DNA of 64,000 nt from Vibrio mimicus CAIM 602 (GTDB lineage Bacteria > Pseudomonadota > Gammaproteobacteria > Enterobacterales > Vibrionaceae). The stretch covers positions 1 through 64,000 of the forward strand of contig NZ_AOMO01000035.1 of the NCBI RefSeq assembly GCF_000338875.1. Direction: 5' to 3'. Of this stretch, positions 8,576 to 17,775 are shown piece after piece. Each line of letters opens with the position of its first letter. Within the stretch, counting starts at the first letter, position 1. The notes under the pieces are model-generated. The model was given only the letters and a program-made list of their open reading frames with translations, was not told where the DNA came from and did not search any database. A program made the position numbers and the translations under genes.

Positions 8576-9523
8576 TTACGGTAAATCAACTTGTGCAGGC
8601 AAGCCTGCGGGCAGATGCATGGCGCTTTCTGGTAAATCCACTTCCGCAAGATACATAAGGCGTGAGCGTTCTTTTTCGGTTAGTGCGTAATAAGGAGTGA
8701 ATGAAGGTTCACTGGCAATCCAGCGAACTTTGCCTTGATAAGTGATTTCGACACCATCTACGTGAACATCCACGGTTTGGCCTACGGCAAATCCGGCTCT
8801 GTGAGTTTCGGGTACATAAACACGTGCGTAAGGTGAGCGATCCGCTTGGACGATAGCGACGACTGCGTTGGTGGCGACACGTTCGCCAAGGTGGTAAGGC
8901 AAACTATCAAGCACACCGTCACGCGTGGCTACTATGGTCAAATCATTCAGCTTTTGCTGTTGCAATCCCACATTGGCTTGAGCCGCAGCAAGTTCGGCTT
9001 TGGCTTGTTCGATATCTTCAACTCGTGCGCCAGCCGTCAATTTACTGAACTCTTCGCGGGCTGAAGCCAGTTCAGCACGCGCTGAATCCCGTGCTGAGAG
9101 CGCAGAGTCTGCCTCGGATTGACTGATAAGACGCTTCTCCACCAGTTCTGTTTTGCGACGCAACGTGGTTTCTGCTTCTTTATAGAGTGCATCAGCTTTG
9201 AAAACACGAGCCTGCGCGACAGCGATATCTTCTGGCCGTTCGCCGTTGGTGAGTTTGCTGAGCGATGCTTGTGCTTTCGCTTGTTGCGCCACGGCTTGAT
9301 GAAGGAGTGCCGATTGGATCTGGGTATCGAGTTTGACTAAAACATCGCCCATTTTGACAGGGTCACCTTCAGCAATCGGGAGCTCACGAATGATTTCATT
9401 GCTGGTTGCACTGAAGGTAATGCGGTCACGTTCTAATGTGCCCAAAGCTTGAGGTGGGGCATCTGGGGTACAGGCACTCAGCAATAAAGTGAGAAGAGCT
9501 GCAATTGAGAGGGATTTCGTCAT
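8576..9523 (-). CDS. HlyD-family membrane fusion lipoprotein of the ABC-2 exporter
   Basis: A periplasmic adaptor of about 315 residues. Lipobox LLSAC follows a short signal sequence. The central part has two long Ala/Glu/Lys/Gln-rich heptad stretches (AVAQQAKAQASLSKL and ELASAREEFSKLTAG), typical of the coiled-coil hairpin of YhiI/YbhG adaptors, flanked by biotinyl-lipoyl-like halves (PIAEGDPVKMGDVLVKLD and ATRDGVLDSLPYHLGERV). The frame is open to 9550 from a TTG; I prefer the ATG at 9523 because GGTGG precedes it and it gives a standard lipoprotein signal. It is the first gene of the operon; an outer-membrane partner is not encoded nearby. Confidence 0.85.
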   Translation of the reverse strand: MTKSLSIAALLTLLLSACTPDAPPQALGTLERDRITFSATSNEIIRELPIAEGDPVKMGDVLVKLDTQIQSALLHQAVAQQAKAQASLSKLTNGERPEDIAVAQARVFKADALYKEAETTLRRKTELVEKRLISQSEADSALSARDSARAELASAREEFSKLTAGARVEDIEQAKAELAAAQANVGLQQQKLNDLTIVATRDGVLDSLPYHLGERVATNAVVAIVQADRSPYARVYVPETHRAGFAVGQTVDVHVDGVEITYQGKVRWIASEPSFTPYYALTEKERSRLMYLAEVDLPESAMHLPAGLPAQVDLP

Positions 9524-9668
9524 GGTTTCCACCGCCATTTTACTCGCCAACCGACTTAGACAATCTGTTAAGTGTATGTTGCGATAAAGGATTCTTGCAC
9601 TGATTATCGGCCAACTCTGTGATGGGCTGAACCGGATTTATTCATCAGAAACACGGCAATGTGGAATT

Positions 9669-9688
9669 TGGCTCCCAATTGGGAGCCA
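9669..9688. repeat. 20-bp perfect palindrome after the SdaC-like gene
   Basis: TGGCTCCC AA / TT GGGAGCCA forms an uninterrupted palindrome just past the stop of the amino acid permease. Neither strand has a U-rich tail, so it does not look like a normal terminator; it could act as an RNA 3' stabiliser or a protein site. Confidence 0.6.
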
Positions 9689-9701
9689 GTTGGAACGGGG
9701 A

Positions 9702-10955
9702 TTAACCGAGTAGGCTGTAAAGCAGAGCGGAGACGGCGAGTAGGCCGACAAGCAAAACAAAGAAGGTGCTCACACGTTTTTGGTGTACACGAAGCGAAGG
9801 CACTTTGAATACAGCAATCATCGGCATAATAAACAGAATCATTGCAATCACTGGGCCTGAAAGTGCTTCCATCATACCCAAGATGCTTGGGTTAATAATG
9901 GCGGCAATCCAGATGGTGACAAACAAGAAGGCAATGGTAATGCGCTCTGCACCACGCAAGGAAACACCTAAGTTTTTAGTCAGCAGGCCAGACAAGCTTT
10001 CTCGTGCGCCAAGGAAGTGGCCTAAGAAAGATGACGTGATCGCAATGAAGGCAACCAATGGGCCCAGTGTGGCGATAAATGGATTATCGGTCACGTTGGC
10101 AAGGTAGGTGAGCACCGAAACGTTTTGTGCTTTAGCTTCTTGTAGTGCTTCTGGCGAGAGAGCCAGCACACAAGAGAAAACAAACAGAAGCACAAACAGA
10201 ATTAACACCACGCTAGTGCGGCGTAAAATCTGCTCAGATTTTTGATCTGCTTGCTCACCGTAGTGACGGCGTTGGATATTCGCAAAGCTTGAAATCGCGG
10301 CCGCATGGCTGAAAGAAAACACCACAACAGGAATGGCAAGCCAAACGGTGTGCAAGAAATCGGCGGTTTGCGGGAAATCAAAAGAAGGCATTGACCAGTA
10401 AGGGATCAAATAAAGAGAAAGTAATGCCAGAATCGCCGCTAACGGGTAAACCATCACCGCAAATGCGCGCAGCATGATTTTTTCGCCACTGAGCATGATC
10501 GCGATAAGCCCAAACACTAAAACTCCAGAGAGCAGCGCGCGTGGTGGTGACATCAATTCCGCTTGATTAACCAAAAAGCTATCAACGGTATTGGTCAACC
10601 CCACGCCATAGATAAGCAGAATCGGAAAAATGGACAGAAAGTAGAGCAGGGAGATTAAGCGGCCAGCACCTTGACCGAAATGTTCTTCTACCACATCGGT
10701 AAAATCGGCATTTGGGCGGCGTGATGAAAGCACAAAGCGTGCGAGTCCGCGATGCGAAAGATAGGTCATTGGAAAGGCTAATACAGCCATTAGCACCAAT
10801 GGCCAAAAACCGCCTAAACCTATGTTAATTGGCAAAAATAAAATACCGGCACCAACCGCAGTGCCAAATAAGCTCAGCAGCCAATAAGTGTCATGTTGGG
10901 TCCAATTAGCGGAACGGGCAGCACTAAAATGGGTTACTTCCTGAGAGTCTTTCAC
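9702..10955 (-). CDS. sdaC: Amino acid permease of the HAAAP family (SdaC/TdcC-like, probable serine transporter)
   Basis: A 417-residue inner-membrane protein with about 11 hydrophobic segments. The N-terminal motif TYWLLSLFGTAVGAGILFLP (about residues 23-42) is characteristic of hydroxy/aromatic amino acid permeases, and FSFSHAAAISSFANIQRRHYG near residue 215 matches the SdaC/TdcC branch. Proton-coupled serine or threonine uptake is therefore likely; the exact substrate is inferred. It starts at a GTG. It is divergent from the EamA transporter gene across a 337-base intergenic region. Confidence 0.8.
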   Translation of the reverse strand: MKDSQEVTHFSAARSANWTQHDTYWLLSLFGTAVGAGILFLPINIGLGGFWPLVLMAVLAFPMTYLSHRGLARFVLSSRRPNADFTDVVEEHFGQGAGRLISLLYFLSIFPILLIYGVGLTNTVDSFLVNQAELMSPPRALLSGVLVFGLIAIMLSGEKIMLRAFAVMVYPLAAILALLSLYLIPYWSMPSFDFPQTADFLHTVWLAIPVVVFSFSHAAAISSFANIQRRHYGEQADQKSEQILRRTSVVLILFVLLFVFSCVLALSPEALQEAKAQNVSVLTYLANVTDNPFIATLGPLVAFIAITSSFLGHFLGARESLSGLLTKNLGVSLRGAERITIAFLFVTIWIAAIINPSILGMMEALSGPVIAMILFIMPMIAVFKVPSLRVHQKRVSTFFVLLVGLLAVSALLYSLLG

Positions 10956-11292
10956 TGAAATCTCACTTATCTAAAAATAATAATGCGGCGAATCCTACTC
11001 CTATTAGTGGTTATGATCATTTTGCGATGCTGGTCATAATCACTGTGAATGAGCGTTTGCGCTTGCGTTGCAAACTATGAAAATTTGAAAAACTTAGATT
11101 ATTATTCTTTAATTTGAAATTAAAACCGGAACTAAGTTCTGAAATTTTATGTTTTTTAGTAAGTTTGATTGTTTGGTCTATTTTTGAACAAACATAAGCA
11201 AAGATATGCTGAGTAAAGAATCGATACTGGTATGTAGAACGGATTTCGCGCAGAATCAGCCATCATAACTATCACATTGTTCAACATAATTA
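10956..11292. promoter_or_regulatory. AT-rich divergent intergenic region
   Basis: This 337-base gap separates divergent amino acid permease and EamA genes, so it must hold both promoters. It is markedly AT-rich between 11080 and 11220. I see no convincing operator, RNA element or small ORF. Confidence 0.5.
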
Positions 11293-12159
11293 ATGCGTAC
11301 ATTACGTTTTCCCGCTGAGCTGTTACTTGTTTTAACTACCCTGCTGGCAGCAGGGGGATGGGTTTTCTCAAAACAAGCGATTCAAGAACTTCCTCCTTTT
11401 GGTTTTATTGGCTTGCGTTTTATCGCGGCATCACTTTGCTTACTCCCATTTTGTTTAGGTGCACTGAAACAAGCATCGCGTCAGGCGTGTTTGCAATCCA
11501 TGGGGGTCGGGTTTCTACTGGCGGCTTCTCTGTTTTGCTGGATTCACGCGATTTCCATCAGCGATACCTTAGGTGAAGGCGCGTTTATCATGAGCCTTTC
11601 CATGCTGTTTGTGCCGTTGTTGGCGTGGCCGATTTTTGGACAGCGACCGATACGCGCATTCTGGCTTTCACTGCCTGTGGCGGTGATTGGCTTGTTCTTA
11701 TTGGCATGGAATGGAACGTGGCAATTTGCCGCGAATCAATTGTGGTTTTTAGCCGCTTCTTGCTGTTTGGCGATGCACTTTAACTTCAATAGTCGATTCT
11801 CCAGCCAACTTCCTCCCATGTTGCTGACCACATTGCAGTTGTTCACCGCGGGGTGTTTGGGCATAGCGTTATCTTGGTTAACCGAAAGTTGGCCAAGCAC
11901 CATCAGCCCAGTGACTTGGAAGTGGTTTGCTCTGAGTGTGTTACTCGCCACAAGCTTGCGATACTTAATGCAAACCATGGGGCAAAAGAGTGCAAATCCA
12001 ACCAATGCGGCATTGTTGATGCTACTAGAACCGGTATGGACTTTGGTGTTGAGTGTGGTGATTTACGACGAAACAATGCCATTTAACAAGATGTTAGGTT
12101 GTGCGTTTCTATTGGCCTCGTTGCTCTTGTATCGAGTGAGCCTGTTGCGCTTGCGCTAA
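11293..12159 (+). CDS. DMT superfamily transporter, EamA family
   Basis: A 288-residue inner-membrane protein with ten hydrophobic segments in two EamA repeats (residues about 5-135 and 145-285). Motifs such as GWVFSKQAIQELPPFGFIGLRFIAA in the first repeat and LLEPVWTLVLSVVIYDETM in the second are the family's typical positions. Family members export amino acids or metabolites; the substrate here cannot be told. No good ribosome site is seen before the ATG. A bidirectional terminator follows. Confidence 0.87.
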   Translation: MRTLRFPAELLLVLTTLLAAGGWVFSKQAIQELPPFGFIGLRFIAASLCLLPFCLGALKQASRQACLQSMGVGFLLAASLFCWIHAISISDTLGEGAFIMSLSMLFVPLLAWPIFGQRPIRAFWLSLPVAVIGLFLLAWNGTWQFAANQLWFLAASCCLAMHFNFNSRFSSQLPPMLLTTLQLFTAGCLGIALSWLTESWPSTISPVTWKWFALSVLLATSLRYLMQTMGQKSANPTNAALLMLLEPVWTLVLSVVIYDETMPFNKMLGCAFLLASLLLYRVSLLRLR

Positions 12160-12191
12160 CCCTTCGTGGGTTGCTGTAGAAAGGAAGACTT

Positions 12192-12230
12192 AAAAACCGC
12201 CAACATCACGCTGGCGGTTTTTCTTTTTAA
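12192..12230. terminator. Bidirectional terminator between EamA gene and mgtE
   Basis: A 9-bp stem (AAACCGCCA / TGGCGGTTT) with a 9-base loop has T runs on both sides (TTTTCTTTTT on the plus strand, GGTTTTTAAG on the minus), serving both convergent genes. Confidence 0.85.
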
Positions 12231-12246
12231 ACCAAGTTAATAAGCA

Positions 12247-13599
12247 TTAAGCCAATTCGGGCAATATCAGCTTGGCGATTTCAAAGTAGATGATCAGCCC
12301 TGTTCCATCGACCAAAGTTGCGATAAATGGAGCAGACACTACGGCCGGGTCAACATTCAGGCGACGCAGCACCATTGGGATCACCGATGACACTAACGCA
12401 CTCCATAGTACTATCGCCAGAATCGTCAGCATCACCACCAAGCCAATTTCAGGCCCGACCCCGAGCGTCCACGCGCGGATCCATGCAGCGATGGCCATCG
12501 CCAGTGCGACCAGCGTGCTGGTGGAAAGTTCTTTACGCAAGACAGTGCCAATATTACGTAAACTGACTTCGCCCACTGCCATGGCACGCACTATGGTGGT
12601 GGTGATTTGAGTGCCACTATTGCCGCCGGTACCAATCAGTAGCGGAATGAAAAAGGCGAGGGCGATCGCCGCTTCCAACTGTTCCTCAAATGAACGCAAT
12701 ACTGTGCCAGTGTAGGCTTCGGCGACAAACAGTACGAGCAGCCAAACAATGCGTTTTTTCCACAGTTGCCACGGTGACGTCTGCAAGTAGCTCGCATCAA
12801 GAGGCATTGAACCCCCTTGCATCTCCGCATCTTCCGTTGTTTCTTGCTCTAAGATGCTGACGGCCTCTTCCAAATGAAAGAAACCCACTAGCTTCTGTTG
12901 ATGCACAACGGGCAGCACTGACAGATTGTGTTCAAGCAGCAAACGCGCCGCCTGTTCCTGATCGAGATCGGCCTCTAAAGTGAGGCATTGAGGCTCAATC
13001 AGCTCGGTTAATGATTGAGCCGAATGTGCCATTAACAGGGCTTTCGGAGTAATCGCTCCAAGCAGGAGCCCGTGTTGGTTAACCACATACAGCCGATGGC
13101 GCGCTTGAGGATCGCCCCAAGCTTCATAGAGCACCTCTTTGGCTTCCACCACGGTTTGTGATTCCAAAAGTGGCAGCCGATGTGAGTGCATGTGTGCAGC
13201 AACACTTTCTTCGTCCCAACGCAAACGCTCACGGTAAAGTTGTGCATTTTGATCGAACATATTGTTCAATACTTGATGCAATGCTTCTTCCGGTAAGGTG
13301 CGCAGTGCTTTTTCGATAACCCGCGGATTCGCGTGAGCCAAGCCCGTATTGAGTTCCGTTTTATCCATTACATGCAGCAATAAACCTGCTCGGTTTGCAG
13401 GCAGTAGGGTGATCAGCTCCGTGAGTTGTTCACCAGTCAAATGTTCCAAAACGAAATGAATTTCTTGCTCTGTGAGCTTTAAGAGCTTTTCTGCCCACTT
13501 ATCCCGATGCGAAGAGTGCGCGAGTTTACGAGCAAATTCATTCAGTTGTTTGAGTTGCGCAGTGGCAACAAAAGAGTGAGTTGTTTTCATTACATTCAT
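12247..13599 (-). CDS. mgtE: Magnesium transporter MgtE
   Basis: A 450-residue Mg2+ channel/transporter. Order: N-terminal helical MgtE_N domain (about residues 25-125), paired CBS domains (about 130-255) that sense cytoplasmic Mg2+, then five transmembrane segments (about 285-450) including PLLIGTGGNSGTQITTTIVRA, the conserved pore motif. The frame is open to 13707, but that extension lies in the riboswitch leader; the ATG at 13599 has GAGG 8 bases upstream. The M-box riboswitch upstream should turn expression off when Mg2+ is plentiful. It is convergent with the EamA gene and divergent from vieS. Confidence 0.93.
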   Translation of the reverse strand: MNVMKTTHSFVATAQLKQLNEFARKLAHSSHRDKWAEKLLKLTEQEIHFVLEHLTGEQLTELITLLPANRAGLLLHVMDKTELNTGLAHANPRVIEKALRTLPEEALHQVLNNMFDQNAQLYRERLRWDEESVAAHMHSHRLPLLESQTVVEAKEVLYEAWGDPQARHRLYVVNQHGLLLGAITPKALLMAHSAQSLTELIEPQCLTLEADLDQEQAARLLLEHNLSVLPVVHQQKLVGFFHLEEAVSILEQETTEDAEMQGGSMPLDASYLQTSPWQLWKKRIVWLLVLFVAEAYTGTVLRSFEEQLEAAIALAFFIPLLIGTGGNSGTQITTTIVRAMAVGEVSLRNIGTVLRKELSTSTLVALAMAIAAWIRAWTLGVGPEIGLVVMLTILAIVLWSALVSSVIPMVLRRLNVDPAVVSAPFIATLVDGTGLIIYFEIAKLILPELA

Positions 13600-13704
13600 C
13601 ACATATACCTCATGTGACTCAGGACAGACCTGAATTGATTGAACTTTGATGCAAGAAAACAGCAGTAATTGGACGAGCGAAAAGGAAATGGTATGAAAAG
13701 GCTT

Positions 13705-13865
13705 CATCCCCGAGTCCCAGCTTCAGCACTGTACAACGTATTCGCAATGCGAAAGCCACTTGGGTTAACACCTTAATCCGATGAAAACTGTCCTGATCTT
13801 GGGCATCTCTGGATGTCGTGAGATCAGTGGCCTATGTTTGTACAGGAGCCTCGCCTAACGAGATG
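13705..13865 (-). promoter_or_regulatory. M-box (ykoK) magnesium riboswitch controlling mgtE
   Basis: Read on the minus strand, the leader contains the hallmark M-box segment GTTAGGCGAGGCTCCTG followed by ACAAACATAGGCCACTG, and near the 3' side TTAACCCAAGTGGC. A closing P1 helix can form between CATCTC (13865-13860) and GGGATG (13710-13705). It lies about 105 bases before the mgtE start codon. M-box RNAs bind Mg2+ and repress Mg2+ transporter genes. I do not see a classic U-tract terminator between it and mgtE, so control may act on translation or through Rho (inference). Confidence 0.88.
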
Positions 13866-14159
13866 CTGTAATTACACACTGTGTTCATGATTTGAACGGC
13901 GCGAATTATAATGTCGGCATTATTAAATAAGCAATGTTGTTTTTTGTCATGAATGTCAAGAATAGGTCAATTTGTTATTTTAGTAATAATGAAAATATGC
14001 CAGATGAATTGTTTTTCAATGATTGATTTCCTTGTGAATATTTTAGTGTAGGAAATTTCCTTATTTTGTTGTTGAGTTGTTTTTAATTTGAACTATATTT
14101 TCATTTCATTGGGTTTTGATTGATTGTTTCTACATAAGTAGATTATTATTTCCGCAATA
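13866..14159. promoter_or_regulatory. Divergent promoter region of mgtE and vieSAB
   Basis: Very AT-rich DNA (13920-14159 especially). It must hold the mgtE promoter and the vieS promoter. No clear operator or additional RNA element was recognised. Confidence 0.5.
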
Positions 14160-17100
14160 TTGGAATCCATATCACGAGTTAATATCTTGTTATTGCGCCT
14201 ATTTGTTTCCGCATTACTGTTATTTTTTTCTTATTCTGCCCAGGCTGCTCAATATTTGGATGCCACGGAGAAAAGCTACTTGCGTCAAAAATCAGAGCTA
14301 ACCATAGCGGTATTGAAAGAGGTATGGATGCCGTATTGGGGAGGGCTTGATGGTCAGCCTATGGGCATTGAGCACGATTTTGCTTCGGGCATTGCTGCGG
14401 AATTGGAAGTGGGAATTCGCTACCAAGGCTATGACACGATTGAAGCTTTGCTTGATGGGGTCAAATACGGTCAAGCTGATCTGGCGATAGGCTTTGGTAA
14501 AACACAACAGCGTGAAGGGGAGTTTTTATTCTCCGAACCTTTATATGAAAATGTGCGTGTTATTTGGCTGCGTGATAAAGAATTGGCAGAACAACCTTTT
14601 GAAAATCTCAAATGGGTATGTATTCAAGGAACTTCTTATTGCGAATTAATCATGGAGCGTGGTTATAAGAATATTCTTATGGCCAGAAATTACAGCAGCT
14701 CGGTAGAAATGATTCGCCAAGGTGTTGCCGATGCAACCATCACCAATTACGTATCACTGAATGCCTTTCTGAGTAAAAATCGTATTTCAAGTGGTCAGGT
14801 TATTTTTGATGAAAAATTGGGTACTCAAGTTAACCGAGTATTAATAAATACTGATGAGCCCCTTTTGCTAAGTGCCGTCAATAAAGTTATTAAAGCCGAT
14901 AAGTTAGGTTTGACTCAAAATAAATTAAATTCATTGGATGTATATTTTCTTAATGATCAAGAAAACCTGAAACTCTTAAGAGATGAAAATCATAATACAG
15001 CGGTGAAATACACACTGCATGATGATACTTTTCCTCTTTCCTATTGGGATGACAAAGAGAAAAAGTATAAAGGCTACGTGCACGATCTTTTAGAACGTAT
15101 CAGTTTAAGAAGTATTCTTAAATTTGAATTTGTTCCTGCCAATGGGCGCAATGTTGAAGAGATGCTACGCAATGGCGAAGTCGATGTTATTCCTGCCTAT
15201 AACATGTCAAATATTGACTCGCGCGATTTTCTCTCGGTTGGTGTGTATGACTACCTTTCATTTGGCCATATAGAAACACTATTACCTTATTCAACCGAGA
15301 AATTGGCGATTCTAGATAGAACAGGCAACTTCTATCAGTACCTATATTCTCAAGAGAAAATTAAATATGCCCCCGTTTTTCGTAGTGTTGATGAGCTGAT
15401 GCAGGCTCTGAAAACGGGGAGTGTAACCCATGCGTTGGTGAACAAGTCATTGATTAACCAATGGTTGATTAATGGTGAGTCGAACGTGTTTAAGCTGACT
15501 GACCTTTCTAAGACCCATGACGTGAATGTAGATGTCACCATGGTGGTTCGTAAAAGCTCTTCTGTATTGCAAAATATGCTGCATAAAGTGCTGGCGACTT
15601 TTACTCCACAAGAAATTGAAGAAATTAAGTCGAGCTACAATAAAGTCACAGTGAAATATGGCTATGACAAAGAGCAAGTCATTATTTATGCTCTTATTGC
15701 CGTTTGTATTCTGTTGGCCTTAGGTTTGTTATTTACCCTGTGGGTAACACGGCTACGCGGATTATTAAAAAATACTCAACACGTTGCTCAGCTTTCGACG
15801 GAACAAATTCAATGGCTTACGGAATTGCTCGATGCCATCCCAAGCATGATTTATATCTCGGACGATGAAGGTGATGTGGTATTAACCAATGCCGCTTATC
15901 GTGATGCTATGGGTGCGTGTCATGCCAATGATTGCTTAAATAATCTGCCGGACTGCTCTTTTCTACAATTACCGGATTCATCCACAAGTGAGTATTCGGT
16001 GGTGATCCAAATTCCGGCACGGCCATGTGCGATTGGCGAGCATTATTACCATGTTATTCGTCGGGGTATTGCTCACCCGATCAACCGCCGCCAATATTAT
16101 TTAACTCTGTTTAATGACATCACTGAACTCAAGGAAACGGAAAGCGCGTTGCGTCAATCCACGGCGCAAGCATTGCAAGCGGTTGAGGCGCGCAATCATT
16201 TCTTAGCAGTCGTGAGTCATGAGTTGAGAACCCCGATTGCGGCGATGTTGGGGCTAATGGAGATTCTCGCTTCTCGCATCAAATCTAACGAGAGCCAGCT
16301 TTTACTGACCAACGCGATTACGTCTGCAGAACGGCTAAAAATGCATGTGAACGATATTTTGGATTTCTCCAAAATTGAAGCACAGCAGTTACAGCTAGAT
16401 GTGGCAAGCTACCATTTAGCGGATGAACTGTGCCCGCTGTTGCGCAGTTTTGAGGCAACCGCGGATTTGCAAGGGCTAGACTTTATTGTGAATTGGCAAC
16501 CTGACGCTCGATTGCTTGTTCAGGTGGATGCTTTACGACTCAATCAAATCATCACCAACTTACTCTCCAATGCGCTGAAATTTACTGAAAAAGGTTCAAT
16601 TCGGATTTGCGTTGAACAGAGTGAGCAACATTTCACCTTTGAGGTGACCGATACAGGCTGCGGGATGACTGAGCCGCAAATCGCTTCGATTTTCCAACCT
16701 TTTGTGCAAGCCGACAGTTCAATCACTCGTCGCTTTGGTGGCACTGGGCTAGGCATGTCGATTGTCGCAAATCTCGTTGAATTGATGGGCGGTCATATCC
16801 ATGTGGAGAGTGAAATCGATCAAGGCACAACTGTGCGTGTGTCTTTACCTGTGGTGGGGGAAGCCCTAACACAATTTCAAGGGTGTGAATTACCGCTGGC
16901 AAAGACTTCGCCGTTGAAAGGTTGGGCAGAAGCATTAGGTGTGGTTGTGCTTGAGGCTCCGGGCATGATGGAGTGTATCGAAAAGAATATTTATCCCGAT
17001 GCCTTATTTAAACGTTTAAACGACCTACAAGCTCAACATACCAAAACACCCGCCCCAAAAGTGATGACCAAATTGGTTGGGCATGCATTGGTTGCCGATG

Positions 17101-17771
17101 ATGATCCGATTAACCGACTGTTGATCCGCAAGCAACTGAATGAGCTTGGGGTGCAATCCACCATAGTGTGTGATGGCCAAGAAGCTTTGAATCAACTGAT
17201 GGCATCGCCAGAACAGTTTGATTTGGTGATTACGGATTGCCACATGCCGAAGATGGATGGTTTTGAGCTAACTCGCCAAGTTAAAGGATTGGCGACATTT
17301 GCCGAAAAACCTGTACTCGGATGTACGGCGGAAGATTCGCGCATTGCAGCGGAGAAGGCAAAACAGTGCGGTATGGACAGAGTGATTTACAAGCCTTACA
17401 GCTTGGCTTTACTGCACCGTGTGTTAAGTCGTTATCTGCCGGTCTGTACTTCGGATACCCAAGAATCTTATTCATGGCTTGATGATTATCATACCGATGA
17501 AAGAGCGGAAATGGCACAAGTGGTGCTAGATTCATTTAGCCACGATATCGAGTTATTAAATCAGCCAGATGCGGACGATAAAGCGATCGGCCATCGCATA
17601 AAAGGTGCGGCAGGCGCCCTGAATCTGACCGAATTGGCGGCTTTAGCAAAAGCGGTGGAATTACCGGAAGATCCGCAAAAATCGGTCGAAAACAAACAAG
17701 CACTCATCAATGGATTACACGTAGTGGTTGAGCAGGCTCGGCATTGGCTGAGCGAACATGAGAGTGAATAA
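14160..17771 (+). CDS. vieS: Hybrid sensor histidine kinase VieS (unorthodox, BvgS/EvgS type)
   Basis: An inner-membrane sensor of about 1200 residues. Order: signal sequence; two periplasmic SBP_bac_3 (Venus flytrap) domains (about residues 40-270 and 285-500); transmembrane helix (about 505-530); a PAS-like linker (about 550-660); HisKA with VVSHELRTP, phospho-accepting H687; HATPase with NLLSNALKF and FGGTGLGMSI; receiver domain with VITDCHMPKMDG, D1026; and a C-terminal Hpt domain with GHRIKGAAG, H1145. It phosphorylates VieA through a His-Asp-His relay. The frame begins at TTG 14160 without a clear ribosome site; the TTG at 14187 is an alternative. First gene of vieSAB. Confidence 0.92.
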   Translation: MESISRVNILLLRLFVSALLLFFSYSAQAAQYLDATEKSYLRQKSELTIAVLKEVWMPYWGGLDGQPMGIEHDFASGIAAELEVGIRYQGYDTIEALLDGVKYGQADLAIGFGKTQQREGEFLFSEPLYENVRVIWLRDKELAEQPFENLKWVCIQGTSYCELIMERGYKNILMARNYSSSVEMIRQGVADATITNYVSLNAFLSKNRISSGQVIFDEKLGTQVNRVLINTDEPLLLSAVNKVIKADKLGLTQNKLNSLDVYFLNDQENLKLLRDENHNTAVKYTLHDDTFPLSYWDDKEKKYKGYVHDLLERISLRSILKFEFVPANGRNVEEMLRNGEVDVIPAYNMSNIDSRDFLSVGVYDYLSFGHIETLLPYSTEKLAILDRTGNFYQYLYSQEKIKYAPVFRSVDELMQALKTGSVTHALVNKSLINQWLINGESNVFKLTDLSKTHDVNVDVTMVVRKSSSVLQNMLHKVLATFTPQEIEEIKSSYNKVTVKYGYDKEQVIIYALIAVCILLALGLLFTLWVTRLRGLLKNTQHVAQLSTEQIQWLTELLDAIPSMIYISDDEGDVVLTNAAYRDAMGACHANDCLNNLPDCSFLQLPDSSTSEYSVVIQIPARPCAIGEHYYHVIRRGIAHPINRRQYYLTLFNDITELKETESALRQSTAQALQAVEARNHFLAVVSHELRTPIAAMLGLMEILASRIKSNESQLLLTNAITSAERLKMHVNDILDFSKIEAQQLQLDVASYHLADELCPLLRSFEATADLQGLDFIVNWQPDARLLVQVDALRLNQIITNLLSNALKFTEKGSIRICVEQSEQHFTFEVTDTGCGMTEPQIASIFQPFVQADSSITRRFGGTGLGMSIVANLVELMGGHIHVESEIDQGTTVRVSLPVVGEALTQFQGCELPLAKTSPLKGWAEALGVVVLEAPGMMECIEKNIYPDALFKRLNDLQAQHTKTPAPKVMTKLVGHALVADDDPINRLLIRKQLNELGVQSTIVCDGQEALNQLMASPEQFDLVITDCHMPKMDGFELTRQVKGLATFAEKPVLGCTAEDSRIAAEKAKQCGMDRVIYKPYSLALLHRVLSRYLPVCTSDTQESYSWLDDYHTDERAEMAQVVLDSFSHDIELLNQPDADDKAIGHRIKGAAGALNLTELAALAKAVELPEDPQKSVENKQALINGLHVVVEQARHWLSEHESE

Positions 17772-17775
17772 TATT

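Noticed and set aside
13600..13707. 36-residue N-terminal extension of MgtE
   Set aside because: The extension lies in the riboswitch leader and is not conserved-looking; ATG 13599 has a ribosome site.
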